Source: Salegentibacter salinarum
GTDB taxonomy: Bacteria; Bacteroidota; Bacteroidia; Flavobacteriales; Flavobacteriaceae
Length of the DNA: 64,000 nucleotides
Assembly: GCF_900168115.1 (NCBI RefSeq)
Contig: NZ_FUZC01000019.1
Span: forward strand, 1 to 64,000
Reading direction: 5' to 3'
Below are positions 8,459-16,500 of this stretch, piece after piece; the stretch's first letter is position 1, and each line of letters starts with the position of its first letter. The translations under genes and the position numbers were made by a program. The notes below the pieces were generated by a model. That model did no database searches, had not been told where the DNA came from, and saw only the letters and a program-made list of their open reading frames with translations.

Positions 8459-9073
8459 ATGAAAGTAATGAAAAAGTCGATTTTAATTGCATTAATTACC
8501 GTATTTGGTTTTACTACCGCGGCAAGCGCACAGGAATTCGTGTATTTTGGAGCCAAAGGTGGTGTAAATTTCACCAATATGTCTTCAGACGGATTTGAGG
8601 ATGAGAAAAGCCGAACAGGATTTCACTTAGGTTTACTTTCTGAAATTCCTTTAAGCGAACGTTTTTCCCTTCAGCCAGAGGTGCTTTATGCAACTCAGGG
8701 ACTGGAAGCAAATAGAACTTTCGCCGGACAGAATTTTAATGGAGAGTATCAGCTTGATTATATTCAAGTACCTGTTTTAGCTAAGATCTATCTTATTGAT
8801 GGATTATCAATCGAAGCAGGGCCTTCTTTTAACTTTTTGGTAGAAGAAGAGTATGACTTTGAAAGTAGTATGGGTGATGCAGAATTTGATACTGAAGCCG
8901 GAAGTACTTTTGAATTTGGAGGGGCAATTGGTGCTTCTTACAAATTTAACAACGGGTTCTTCTTATCTGCGAGATATACTCAAGGATTTACAGATGTATT
9001 TGATAGCGATAACTGGGATGACGATGCTATTAAAAATAACGGGATCCAGGCAGGTATTGGACTAATGTTTTAA
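8459..9073 (+). CDS. Outer membrane beta-barrel protein (porin family)
   Basis: This 204-residue protein has a signal peptide (MKKSILIALITVFGFTTAASAQ) and a sequence of amphipathic beta strands ending with the terminal aromatic IGLMF, typical of outer membrane barrels. It belongs with the small PorT-like/OMP_b-brl_2 barrels common in Bacteroidetes, with acidic periplasmic turns (DFESSMGDAEFDTE). The function is unknown. ATG codons lie at 8459 and 8468; either gives a working signal peptide. A strong terminator follows at 9104-9131. Confidence 0.8.
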   Translation: MKVMKKSILIALITVFGFTTAASAQEFVYFGAKGGVNFTNMSSDGFEDEKSRTGFHLGLLSEIPLSERFSLQPEVLYATQGLEANRTFAGQNFNGEYQLDYIQVPVLAKIYLIDGLSIEAGPSFNFLVEEEYDFESSMGDAEFDTEAGSTFEFGGAIGASYKFNNGFFLSARYTQGFTDVFDSDNWDDDAIKNNGIQAGIGLMF

Positions 9074-9103
9074 TACAGCATATTAACACCTATGAATAGA
9101 AAG

Positions 9104-9131
9104 CGGGAACTTAATGGTTCCCGTTTTTTTT
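9104..9131 (+). terminator. Rho-independent terminator
   Basis: CGGGAAC (9104-9110) pairs perfectly with GTTCCCG (9117-9123) around a six-base loop, followed by a run of T. It terminates the outer membrane protein gene at 8459. Confidence 0.85.
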
Positions 9132-9163
9132 ATACCTGAAATCCTGTAATTCGCTACTAATGT

Positions 9164-9193
9164 TTGTACTAATTGCTGCTTACAATAACTTTA
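9164..9193 (+). promoter_or_regulatory. Bacteroidetes-type promoter for the barrel gene at 9219
   Basis: TTG (9164-9166) and TAACTTTA (9186-9193) are separated by 19 bases, one base off the TAnnTTTG consensus. The element ends 25 bases before the ATG. Confidence 0.6.
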
Positions 9194-9218
9194 CGTAAGT
9201 AACCAAAAATGTATAATT

Positions 9219-9707
9219 ATGAAACGACTAGTACTTGTTATTTGTTTTGCTTTATTGGGGGCCACTGTTATGCAGGCACAAAGCGGATTAAGAATTGGCG
9301 CAAATGTTGGCTTACCAGTTGGAGATATAGAAGAAGTTAGTAATTTCCAGGCAGGGGCAGACTTAGCTTATTTGCTTGGCGTGGCAGATATGCTATATAT
9401 AGGTCCTAAAATAGGCTATACCCAATTTTTTATGGAAGAAGATAATTTTGGAGGCTTTGAAGTAGACGACCCTGCATTTCTCCCTATCTCCGCATCAGGA
9501 CGTATTTCACTCGTAAGAGGTTTCTTTTTCGGAACCGATTTAGGCTATGCGGTAGGTTTAAATGATGGTAACGATGGTGGCTTTTATTATCGGCCACAAG
9601 TAGGTTATAATTTCGGAATTATAGGCCTTGTAGGATCTTATACCGGAATTAGCGCAGATGACGGTAGCTTTGGTGCCATAAACCTGGGAATTGAATTCGG
9701 ATTGTAA
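9219..9707 (+). CDS. Small outer membrane beta-barrel protein
   Basis: This 162-residue exported protein has a signal peptide (MKRLVLVICFALLGATVMQAQ) and alternating hydrophobic/polar strands with glycine-rich turns, ending IEFGL. It looks like an eight-stranded outer membrane barrel. It is the second small barrel gene in a row after 8459, but the two are not close in sequence and have separate promoters and terminators, so they are probably not a tandem duplication. The specific role is unknown. Confidence 0.75.
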   Translation: MKRLVLVICFALLGATVMQAQSGLRIGANVGLPVGDIEEVSNFQAGADLAYLLGVADMLYIGPKIGYTQFFMEEDNFGGFEVDDPAFLPISASGRISLVRGFFFGTDLGYAVGLNDGNDGGFYYRPQVGYNFGIIGLVGSYTGISADDGSFGAINLGIEFGL

Positions 9708-9848
9708 CTAAAATTAATCAACCAGAAATTACCCTTCTTAAAAATTGAATTTCCCTAAAAGGATCTTTCTTTTTTCTGAAGGGTTTTTTATAGATCAACT
9801 ATATCTTATTTTTTACCTTTACGGGTATAACCAACTAAGCGGTAAAAA

Positions 9849-10271
9849 ATGAAAATAATGATTATTAACGGTCCCAACCTAAACCTTTTGGGCACCCGTG
9901 AACCTGATACCTACGGAAATAAAAGTTTTGACACCTATTTTTCTGAACTTCAGTTTAAATTTCAAAAAACCGAACTTTCTTATTACCAAAACAATGTAGA
10001 AGGGGAGCTCATCAATAAACTTCACGAAGCCGATAAAGATTTTGACGGGATTGTTTTAAATGCAGCCGCTTACACACATACTTCGGTTGGATTGGGAGAT
10101 GCGGTTAAAGGCATAAAAACTCCGGTAGTAGAAGTGCATATTTCTAATACCCATTCCCGGGAAGAATTCAGGCATAAGTCTTATATCGCACCTAACGCTA
10201 AAGGGGTAATTCTTGGTTTCGGACTTTTAGGATATGATTTGGCTATTCAAAGTTTTTTAAATAAAAAATAA
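9849..10271 (+). CDS. aroQ: 3-dehydroquinate dehydratase, type II
   Basis: AroQ dehydrates 3-dehydroquinate to 3-dehydroshikimate in the shikimate pathway. The 140-residue length is that of the dodecameric type II enzyme. The signature start MKIMIINGPNLNLLGTREPDTYG carries the conserved arginine and active-site tyrosine (Y22), and VEVHISNTHSREEFRHKS carries the histidine and arginine of the substrate pocket. Its stop overlaps the next start by one base (TAATG), so the two genes are translationally coupled. Confidence 0.95.
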   Translation: MKIMIINGPNLNLLGTREPDTYGNKSFDTYFSELQFKFQKTELSYYQNNVEGELINKLHEADKDFDGIVLNAAAYTHTSVGLGDAVKGIKTPVVEVHISNTHSREEFRHKSYIAPNAKGVILGFGLLGYDLAIQSFLNKK

Positions 10272-10996
10272 TGAAAAGAGCCTATCTAAACTGGAGTAGT
10301 GGAAAAGATGCCGCACTAGCGCTATACAAAATTCAGCAGGAAGGAGAATATTCGGTGCAAAAATTAGTTACTACGGTAAATACGGAATTTAACCGAATCT
10401 CTATGCACGGTGTGCGAATAGAATTACTCCTAAAGCAGGCAGAATATTTAAACCTGCCACTTCAGCAGATAGAATTGCACGGAGAGGTTTCTATGGAAGA
10501 TTATAATGAGGTAATGAAAATAGAAACCAACAAGCTTTTAGATGAAGGTTTTACTCATAGCATTTTTGGAGATATTTTTCTGGAAGATCTAAAGGATTAT
10601 CGTGAAAAGCAATTAGAAGAAATAGGAGTAAAGGCAGTGTTTCCGCTTTGGAAACAAAATACAAAGGCGCTTTTAAAGGAATTTATTGCCAACGGATTTA
10701 AAGCGATCGTAGTATGCGTAAACACCGATAAACTCGATAAATCTTTCTGCGGAAGAATTATAGACCCAAGCTTTTTAAACGATTTACCGCCGAATGTAGA
10801 CCAGTGTGGCGAAAATGGCGAATTTCACACTTTTGTTTTCGACGGACCCATTTTTAAGAAGCCCATTGAATTTGAAAAAGGGGAGATGGTTGAGAAATCT
10901 TACAAACCCGTAGACGAATCAGACAATAATTGCTTTTCTGAAGATCAAAAATCCTGGGATACCAGTTTTGTGTATTGTGATTTGTTGTTGAAGTGA
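10271..10996 (+). CDS. Dph6-like ATP pyrophosphatase (PP-loop family)
   Basis: This 241-residue protein begins with a PP-loop, LNWSSGKDAALALYKI, which binds ATP and forms adenylated intermediates. It resembles the diphthine-ammonia ligase (Dph6) family. Bacteria have no diphthamide, so the bacterial substrate is unknown. C-terminal residues such as CGENGEFHTFVFDGP are conserved in the family. It is coupled to aroQ by a one-base overlap. A 21-base tandem duplication covers its last codons and stop. Confidence 0.8.
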   Translation: MKRAYLNWSSGKDAALALYKIQQEGEYSVQKLVTTVNTEFNRISMHGVRIELLLKQAEYLNLPLQQIELHGEVSMEDYNEVMKIETNKLLDEGFTHSIFGDIFLEDLKDYREKQLEEIGVKAVFPLWKQNTKALLKEFIANGFKAIVVCVNTDKLDKSFCGRIIDPSFLNDLPPNVDQCGENGEFHTFVFDGPIFKKPIEFEKGEMVEKSYKPVDESDNNCFSEDQKSWDTSFVYCDLLLK

Positions 10997-11025
10997 TTTC
11001 TTAAGTTGTTGAAGTGATTTCTTAA
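10984..11025. repeat. 21-bp tandem duplication over a stop codon
   Basis: GTTGTTGAAGTGATTTCTTAA at 10984-11004 is repeated exactly at 11005-11025. The first copy contains the last codons and the TGA stop (10994-10996) of the PP-loop gene, so the second copy is a spare, untranslated gene end. Confidence 0.9.
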
Positions 11026-11044
11026 ACGGTAAACTAACAATTTG

Positions 11045-11134
11045 TGTCATTGTGAGGAGGTAATAGCTGACGTGGCCGTCTAAAGATGATAGTAAATAAA
11101 TTTAGAGATTACTTCACTGCGTTCGTAATGACGG
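11045..11134. repeat. Dispersed inverted repeat, GTCATT...AATGAC type
   Basis: The stretch begins GTCATTGTGAGGAGGTAA and ends GAGATTACTTC...CGTAATGACG, so its ends are inverted copies. A nearly identical right half occurs at 36355-36384. This kind of repeat is scattered through many Bacteroidetes genomes. No protein is encoded. Confidence 0.55.
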
Positions 11135-11148
11135 GCTTAACAAACAAC

Positions 11149-11182
11149 AAAATCCCCGAAGCAGAATTGTTTCGGGGATTTT
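11149..11182. terminator. Bidirectional terminator
   Basis: AAAATCCCCGAA (11149-11160) pairs perfectly with TTCGGGGATTTT (11171-11182), with T-rich flanks on both strands. It lies 20 bases beyond the lpdA stop and serves lpdA on the minus strand and possibly the aroQ pair on the plus strand. Confidence 0.85.
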
Positions 11183-11202
11183 GTTTTTATAATTTATGCT
11201 TC

Positions 11203-12594
11203 TTAAATATGAATTACTTCATCGTAAGCAGCAGCAACAGCTTCCATTACCGCTTCACTCATTGTTGGGTGAGGGTGAACAGCTTTTAATACTTCGTGGC
11301 CTGTAGTTTCCAGTTTACGTCCAAGAACCGCTTCAGCAATCATATCGGTTACTCCGGCGCCAATCATATGGCAACCTAACCATTCGCCGTATTTAGCGTC
11401 AAAGATTACTTTTACGAATCCTTCCGATTTTCCTGCAGCTTTTGCTTTTCCTGAAGCAGAGAATGGGAATTTACCAACTTTAAGTTCGTATCCGGCTTCC
11501 TTTGCCTGCTTTTCAGTCATTCCAACCGATGCGATTTCAGGAGTTGCATAAGTACAACCGGGAATGTTCCCGTAGTCTAATGGCTCAACGTCCATTCCTT
11601 TGATTTTTTCAACACAAAGAATTCCTTCTGCAGAAGCAACGTGTGCCAGCGCAGGGCCGTGCACCACATCTCCAATTGCATAAATCCCGTCTACATTGGT
11701 TTTATAAAAATCGTCTACAACAATTTTATCTTTATCGGTTTTGATCTTAAGATCTTCAAGACCTATATTTTCAATATTGGTTTTAATTCCAACTGCAGAA
11801 AGTACGATATCAGCCTCCAGGGTTTCTTCGCCTTTTTTGGTCTTCACCTTGGCTTTTACTTTTTTACCTGAAGTATCTACACTTTCTACCGAAGAATTGG
11901 TCATTACTTTAATTCCCGCTTTTTTCATGCTGCGCTCAAATTGCTTGGAGATCTCTTCATCTTCCAAAGGCACCACGTTTGGTAAAAATTCTACCACGGT
12001 CACCTCAGTTCCCATAGCATTATAGAAATGAGCAAACTCAACGCCAATAGCACCAGAGCCAACCACGATCATAGATTCTGGTTGTTTTTCCAGGCTCATT
12101 GCTTCACGGTAGCCAATTACTTTTTTACCATCTTGTTTAAGGTTTGGCAATTCGCGAGATCTAGCCCCGGTAGCCACAATAATATTATCAGCCTGATATT
12201 CTTTGGTTTTATCGTCTTTATCTGTAACAGCGACTTTCTTCCCGGATTTCAATTTCCCGAAGCCTTCAATTACGTCAATTTTGTTCTTTTTCATTAGGAA
12301 CTGAACCCCTTTACTCATTCCTGCAGCCACATCGCGGCTACGTTTTATGACCTTTGAAAAATCCTTATCGGCTTTTTCAAGACTTAATCCGTAATCTTCG
12401 GCGTGTTTCAGATAATCAAAAACCTCGGCACTCTTTAAAAGGGCTTTGGTTGGGATACACCCCCAGTTTAAACAAACACCTCCAAGGCTTTCTTTTTCTA
12501 TAATTGCGGTTTTAAAACCTAGTTGTGAAGCTCTAATGGCGGTTACATAACCTCCCGGGCCACTACCTAAAACAATGATATCGTATTTACTCAT
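11203..12594 (-). CDS. lpdA: Dihydrolipoyl dehydrogenase
   Basis: This flavoenzyme (E3) reoxidises the lipoyl groups of 2-oxoacid dehydrogenase complexes and the glycine cleavage system, using FAD and NAD+. In 463 residues it shows the FAD-binding GSGPGGY (10-16), the redox disulfide C41-x4-C46 in GGVCLNWGCIPTK, the NAD-binding VVGSGAIGVEF, and the C-terminal H442/E447 pair in HPHPTMSE. Length is normal. It is a single gene with no E1 or E2 partners nearby, so it probably serves several complexes. Confidence 0.95.
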   Translation of the reverse strand: MSKYDIIVLGSGPGGYVTAIRASQLGFKTAIIEKESLGGVCLNWGCIPTKALLKSAEVFDYLKHAEDYGLSLEKADKDFSKVIKRSRDVAAGMSKGVQFLMKKNKIDVIEGFGKLKSGKKVAVTDKDDKTKEYQADNIIVATGARSRELPNLKQDGKKVIGYREAMSLEKQPESMIVVGSGAIGVEFAHFYNAMGTEVTVVEFLPNVVPLEDEEISKQFERSMKKAGIKVMTNSSVESVDTSGKKVKAKVKTKKGEETLEADIVLSAVGIKTNIENIGLEDLKIKTDKDKIVVDDFYKTNVDGIYAIGDVVHGPALAHVASAEGILCVEKIKGMDVEPLDYGNIPGCTYATPEIASVGMTEKQAKEAGYELKVGKFPFSASGKAKAAGKSEGFVKVIFDAKYGEWLGCHMIGAGVTDMIAEAVLGRKLETTGHEVLKAVHPHPTMSEAVMEAVAAAYDEVIHI

Positions 12595-12911
12595 ATTCGG
12601 AATTTTTTATAATGCTTAGTTATTCTCCCGAGGCAAGCCAGATTGTAATGAAAAAGGCATACTTCAGGACTAATTTTAAATCTCGCTTAGCGACTGAAGT
12701 TGCGAATTTAAGGAATAAACATTTAAACTGAAAGTTTTCGCTATGAGTATAGTTGCAAAGAAAATAGAAAATAAATCAGGTTTAATTTAATGGTTAATTT
12801 GAAGAAGATTTGGAGTCATTTAAAATTTAGAATTGACACAACAAATTTCTTAAATAAGAAAGACCCCACAGGTTTTAAATCTGTGAGGTCTGTTTTGAAT
12901 AAAAGTTAGTC
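12595..12911. other. 317-base intergenic region
   Basis: No open frame of note was seen. The left part must hold the lpdA promoter on the minus strand, but I could not pick a clear TAnnTTTG box. The right part holds the hairpin at 12861-12891. The bases 12613-12640 include TTCTCCCGAGGC, loosely like the ends of other short repeats in the window. Confidence 0.5.
12861..12891 (-). terminator. Hairpin/terminator after the collagen-like lipoprotein gene
   Basis: AGACCCCACAG (12861-12871) pairs with CTGTGAGGTCT (12881-12891) with one mismatch. On the minus strand it follows the gene ending at 12912 and is followed by a T-rich stretch. Hairpins of this ACCTCACAG type recur as dispersed repeats in Bacteroidetes. 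Confidence 0.55.
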
Positions 12912-13445
12912 TTACTTAAGACTTCCTACTTTTTTCACATCACTTTCTTTTAGATCAAGTGCGTTCATAACCGCGTTTATATCTGAGGTATCAACTCCTG
13001 TACTTTGCTCGAAGTCTGACGGTACCACTACAACTCTATAATATTGATTTGAAGTGAAGGAAGCATCTAGATTCTCTAAATCAAAATCAGCTTCAATTAA
13101 TAACTCAACATCCTGATCGGTATGATTTGAAGAAATTTGTAGAATGCCTTCATTGAAAAAATAGCTTTTGGGAATTAAATTCCAGGTTTCTACTCCTTCA
13201 ATTGTTTCCAGTCTATAAACTAAAATAGCATCTGAGGGTTTTTCAGTTGTTGGAAATTCCAATAAGGAAAAATAAATATTATCGTCTTCAACGTATTGAA
13301 ACTCTACATCATATTCATAACTGATGCCAACAATATCAACGCCGTTTTCACCAGGAGGACCTGGAGGTCCCTGAGGGCCTTGATCTCCTTCACAGGCTGC
13401 AAATAAAAACGTGGTCATAAATAAAATTGAAAATAGTTTTTTCAT
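12912..13445 (-). CDS. Lipoprotein with a short collagen-like segment
   Basis: The 177-residue product has a lipoprotein signal (MKKLFSILFMTTFLFAAC, lipid cysteine 18) directly followed by a collagen-like run of Gly-X-Y triplets (GPQGPPGPPGENG). The rest is acidic and beta-rich with no motif I recognise. It is probably anchored in the outer membrane, with the collagen stretch acting as a stalk or linker. An ATG six bases upstream (13451) is an alternative start. It lies 13-20 bases downstream of msrB on the same strand and may be cotranscribed. Confidence 0.7.
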   Translation of the reverse strand: MKKLFSILFMTTFLFAACEGDQGPQGPPGPPGENGVDIVGISYEYDVEFQYVEDDNIYFSLLEFPTTEKPSDAILVYRLETIEGVETWNLIPKSYFFNEGILQISSNHTDQDVELLIEADFDLENLDASFTSNQYYRVVVVPSDFEQSTGVDTSDINAVMNALDLKESDVKKVGSLK

Positions 13446-13464
13446 AATCATAGGTGTTAGGTTG

Positions 13465-13857
13465 TTATTTATTAAAATTAATACTGGCCGAGTTTACGCA
13501 GTAGCGCTGGCCGGTTTCTGTAGGTCCATCATCAAAAACGTGGCCAAGATGTCCTCCGCAGCTAGCACATAGAATTTCAGTTCTAATCATTCCAAAGGTT
13601 TTATCCTGTACGTATTCCACTTTTCCTTCTATAGCTTTATCAAAACTGGGCCAACCGCAGCCACTTTCAAACTTGGCTTCGCTGTCAAATAATTTTTCAC
13701 CACAACCGGCGCAAAAATACTCACCATCTTCAAAATGCATATTGTATTTCCCGGTGTGTGGTGCTTCTGTTCCTTTCTCTCTCAATACCCGAAATTGTTC
13801 TTCAGAAAGTTGTTCTTTCCATTCGGTTTCAGGTTTTTCTATACTATACTTTTTCAT
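13465..13857 (-). CDS. msrB: Peptide-methionine (R)-S-oxide reductase MsrB, cytoplasmic
   Basis: MsrB repairs methionine-R-sulfoxide in oxidised proteins. The 130 residues contain both zinc CxxC pairs (C49/C52 and C97/C100), the conserved GCGWPSF and GHLGHVFDDGP, and the catalytic C120 in RYCVNS. There is no signal peptide, so it acts in the cytoplasm. A second msrB with a lipoprotein signal lies just upstream on the same strand, giving a two-compartment pair. Confidence 0.95.
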   Translation of the reverse strand: MKKYSIEKPETEWKEQLSEEQFRVLREKGTEAPHTGKYNMHFEDGEYFCAGCGEKLFDSEAKFESGCGWPSFDKAIEGKVEYVQDKTFGMIRTEILCASCGGHLGHVFDDGPTETGQRYCVNSASINFNK

Positions 13858-13950
13858 TCTTAATTTTTTTGTTATTTCCGTCCCGAAAAAAACGGGAAAA
13901 ATTATGCTGGAAATCTTAAATTATTTTATTATTTCCGTGAAAACGAAAAT

Positions 13951-14445
13951 CTATTTTTCTTCTGGTTCAAAATCCATCGCAATCCCATTAATACAATGTC
14001 TTTTGCCGGTGGTTTCTTTTGGCCCGTCCTCAAAAACGTGGCCTAAATGCCCACCGCAACGAGCGCAGTGTACTTCGTTTCTTTGGTAACCTAATTTAGA
14101 ATCGGTACCATAAGCCACACCGCCTTTAATAGGGCGATCAAAACTTGGCCAGCCTGTACCGCTCATGAATTTATGTTCGGTTTTGTAGAGTTCATTTCCG
14201 CAGGCGGCGCATACAAAGGTTCCCTGTTCTTCAATGTCGTTTAAAGGGCTCGAAAATGAAGGTTCTGTAGCCGCTTTTCTTAAAACCTTATACTCAGCAT
14301 CGCTTAATTCGGCTTTCCATTGTTCATCGGTTTTGGAAACTTCAAATTCCTCTTTTTTTTGCTGGTCCTTTTCCTGATCTTTTTGAGCATTACCCTGGCA
14401 GCTCATCACAAAAACTGCGAGTAAAATTGGTATTATCTTTTTCAT
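13951..14445 (-). CDS. msrB: Peptide-methionine (R)-S-oxide reductase MsrB, lipoprotein form
   Basis: This 164-residue MsrB has a lipoprotein signal peptide (MKKIIPILLAVFVMSC, lipid cysteine 16), then a charged linker rich in D, Q, E and K, then the MsrB domain. Zinc cysteines are C79/C82 and C127/C130, and the catalytic cysteine is C151 in RHCING. It would repair oxidised methionines in the periplasm or at the outer membrane. It is the paralogue of the gene 93 bases downstream; the pair may share a promoter. A weak hairpin lies upstream of 14500. Confidence 0.9.
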   Translation of the reverse strand: MKKIIPILLAVFVMSCQGNAQKDQEKDQQKKEEFEVSKTDEQWKAELSDAEYKVLRKAATEPSFSSPLNDIEEQGTFVCAACGNELYKTEHKFMSGTGWPSFDRPIKGGVAYGTDSKLGYQRNEVHCARCGGHLGHVFEDGPKETTGKRHCINGIAMDFEPEEK

Positions 14446-14536
14446 TGTTTTTTTAAGTTTAAATAGCTTTTTATTTAGAAAAAAAAATAGCCATCTTGAA
14501 AACCCGGATGGGTTTTTTCTTTTAAAAGTACAAAGA

Positions 14537-15406
14537 TTATACCGCGATGAACGTTGTGATTTTGTTAATTACTTTAGAATCACCCAATATACGGCGGTGT
14601 CCCAAACCTTTTGTGATAAAGAGTTCGCTGTTTTCTAATGCCTCGTGGATATCGTAAGCTGAAGATATTTCAACATCTACGTCATTTTCATCATGAACAA
14701 CAAGAGTAGGTATCTTTACTTCCTTAGCCGAAATTGCCCCAGAATAACTATCCATATCAATATCGAATTTTTTATCGAAATGAGCTTTCATCTTATCGGC
14801 TACCTTGCGGTTCATTTTAAGGTTTTGTGCAAATTCACGGGTTATATGGGTAATACTGTTAGCTGTCCCTATAATTACTAGTTTTTTGGTATTTAAACCT
14901 TCTTTTACGGCTCTTAGTGTAGCCATTCCGCCCAGGGAATGACCAATAACAGCCTCAAAAGGACCATATTTTTCATCTAAAAACTGAATGGAATCTATAA
15001 AATCCAGCATCATACTTTTCCTACCCGGAGCTTTACCGTGGGCAGGAGCATCAAAGCTAATGGTACTATAACCTTCAGCCTTTAAAGTTTCAGCTATTTT
15101 GGCTAACTGGGTACCGCGACCACTCCAACCGTGCACCAATAAAATTTTCTTTTTGCTTTCACCATATTCATATACCACAATTTCACGGCTGGTTTTTGGG
15201 ATTTCTGCCCGATATTGTTTAGAAAGCTCATCCATATTTTTTTCCCGTTCTGGCAGCTTATATTTAAACGGGGTTAAGAAAAGTTGCCCCGCAAACCTGC
15301 TGGCCACAAAAGGCGAAAGTTTAGAGAGTACGTTACCGGTATATCTAATATAATTTGGCACAAGTAATCTTTGTACCGGGATTTGATCTTTTTGTTTTTT
15401 ATTCAT
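14537..15406 (-). CDS. Alpha/beta hydrolase
   Basis: This 289-residue protein has the alpha/beta hydrolase layout: the oxyanion strand LLVHGWSGRG, the nucleophile elbow GHSLGG, an acid region VVHDENDVDV and a final histidine in GLGHRRIL. No signal peptide is present. The substrate (ester, thioester or similar) is not evident. I chose the ATG at 15406 over a TTG at 15433 because no ATG lies between. It stands alone with short AT-rich flanks. Confidence 0.8.
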   Translation of the reverse strand: MNKKQKDQIPVQRLLVPNYIRYTGNVLSKLSPFVASRFAGQLFLTPFKYKLPEREKNMDELSKQYRAEIPKTSREIVVYEYGESKKKILLVHGWSGRGTQLAKIAETLKAEGYSTISFDAPAHGKAPGRKSMMLDFIDSIQFLDEKYGPFEAVIGHSLGGMATLRAVKEGLNTKKLVIIGTANSITHITREFAQNLKMNRKVADKMKAHFDKKFDIDMDSYSGAISAKEVKIPTLVVHDENDVDVEISSAYDIHEALENSELFITKGLGHRRILGDSKVINKITTFIAV

Positions 15407-15549
15407 CTTTAATTTTGGGTAATTAAACCGCAATTTACATATTTCCTAAATGTCATACGGTAGAAGGAATGCCTATCTACGGGATAATTCTCTTTGTGGT
15501 ATCATTTTTGAAAAGTGTAAACTGTTAAATGATGCTTAAAGCGATAAAC

Positions 15550-15564
15550 AAGCATTCAATGCTT
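15550..15564. promoter_or_regulatory. Short palindrome upstream of the M48 peptidase gene
   Basis: AAGCATTCAATGCTT is a 7-bp inverted repeat with a one-base centre, 31 bases before the ATG at 15596. It could be an operator, but nothing ties it to a regulator. Confidence 0.25.
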
Positions 15565-15595
15565 TTGTAATTTTAACAAAACTAAACCAAAACAT

Positions 15596-16417
15596 ATGAA
15601 ACTTAAAAAGACAATTAGCGTGATTGCGGTTTTACTGCTCGTGATAGCTTGTAAAACCAATCCCTTTACCGGAGAAAAGAATTTGAATTTTGTCTCTAAC
15701 GATCAGTTATTTCCTGCTGCTTTTCAGCAATATGATCAATTCTTGTCTGAAAATGAAGTTGTAACCGGTACCGCTGAGGCACAAATGATTAAACGTACTG
15801 GAAGTAAAATTGAAACTGCCGCAGAGAGATATCTTAATGCTAATGGGTACCAGGGATTTTTAGAAGATTTTAAATGGGAATATAATCTTGTAAAAGATGA
15901 TGCGGTAAATGCATTTGCAATGCCAGGGGGAAAAATAGTTTTCTTTACCGGAATTTTACCGGTAGCTGAAACCGAAACCGGGGTAGCTGTAGTTATGGCT
16001 CATGAGATCGCCCACGCCCTTGCCGATCACGGTGCACAAAGAATGAGTGCTGCCCAGTTGCAACAACTTGGTGCAGTGGCAGGTTCAGTAGCCGTAAGTG
16101 GTAGAAGCCAGGAAACCCAACAAATATTTGCACAAGCTTATGGTTTGGGAACTCAAGTTGGAGTAATGCTTCCTTTTAGCCGAAGCCACGAAACCGAGGC
16201 CGATAGAATTGGATTAACCTTAATGGCAATTGCCGGATATGATCCTTACGAAGCTGCCGATTTATGGAGAAGAATGGCGGCACAAAGTGATGGCCAGGCT
16301 CCACCGGAGTTTTTAAGTACTCACCCTGCTAACCAGACCAGGATTAATAACCTGGAGAAATGGGCTCCTGAAGCTGAGGCCGAAGCTAAGAAGTACGGTG
16401 TTACCAGTTTTCAATAG
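15596..16417 (+). CDS. M48 family metallopeptidase lipoprotein
   Basis: This 273-residue lipoprotein (lipobox LLLVIAC, cysteine 19) is an M48 zinc protease of the YggG/LoiP or BepA-like type. The active site HEIAH (136-140) is intact and SHETEAD near residue 198 supplies the third zinc ligand. Such enzymes work in the periplasm in outer membrane protein quality control. Length is about that of LoiP and lacks the TPR region of BepA. It is monocistronic with a terminator at 16441-16467. Confidence 0.9.
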   Translation: MKLKKTISVIAVLLLVIACKTNPFTGEKNLNFVSNDQLFPAAFQQYDQFLSENEVVTGTAEAQMIKRTGSKIETAAERYLNANGYQGFLEDFKWEYNLVKDDAVNAFAMPGGKIVFFTGILPVAETETGVAVVMAHEIAHALADHGAQRMSAAQLQQLGAVAGSVAVSGRSQETQQIFAQAYGLGTQVGVMLPFSRSHETEADRIGLTLMAIAGYDPYEAADLWRRMAAQSDGQAPPEFLSTHPANQTRINNLEKWAPEAEAEAKKYGVTSFQ

Positions 16418-16440
16418 AATATAACATATAAATTATATGA

Positions 16441-16467
16441 AAAAGCTGTCTTTTAAGGCAGCTTTTT
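16441..16467 (+). terminator. Rho-independent terminator
   Basis: AAAAGCTGTC pairs with GGCAGCTTTT around a short T/A loop and ends in T5. It follows the M48 peptidase gene. Confidence 0.8.
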
Positions 16468-16500
16468 CTATTTTAGGGCTCGTTAAAATATTCTGCGTAA

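Noticed and set aside
8459-9707. Tandem duplication of the two beta-barrel genes
   Set aside because: Both are small barrels with signal peptides but they share no obvious sequence and have their own promoter and terminator.
11045-11134. A peptide gene within the repeat
   Set aside because: The frame is produced by the inverted repeat itself and has no plausible protein character.
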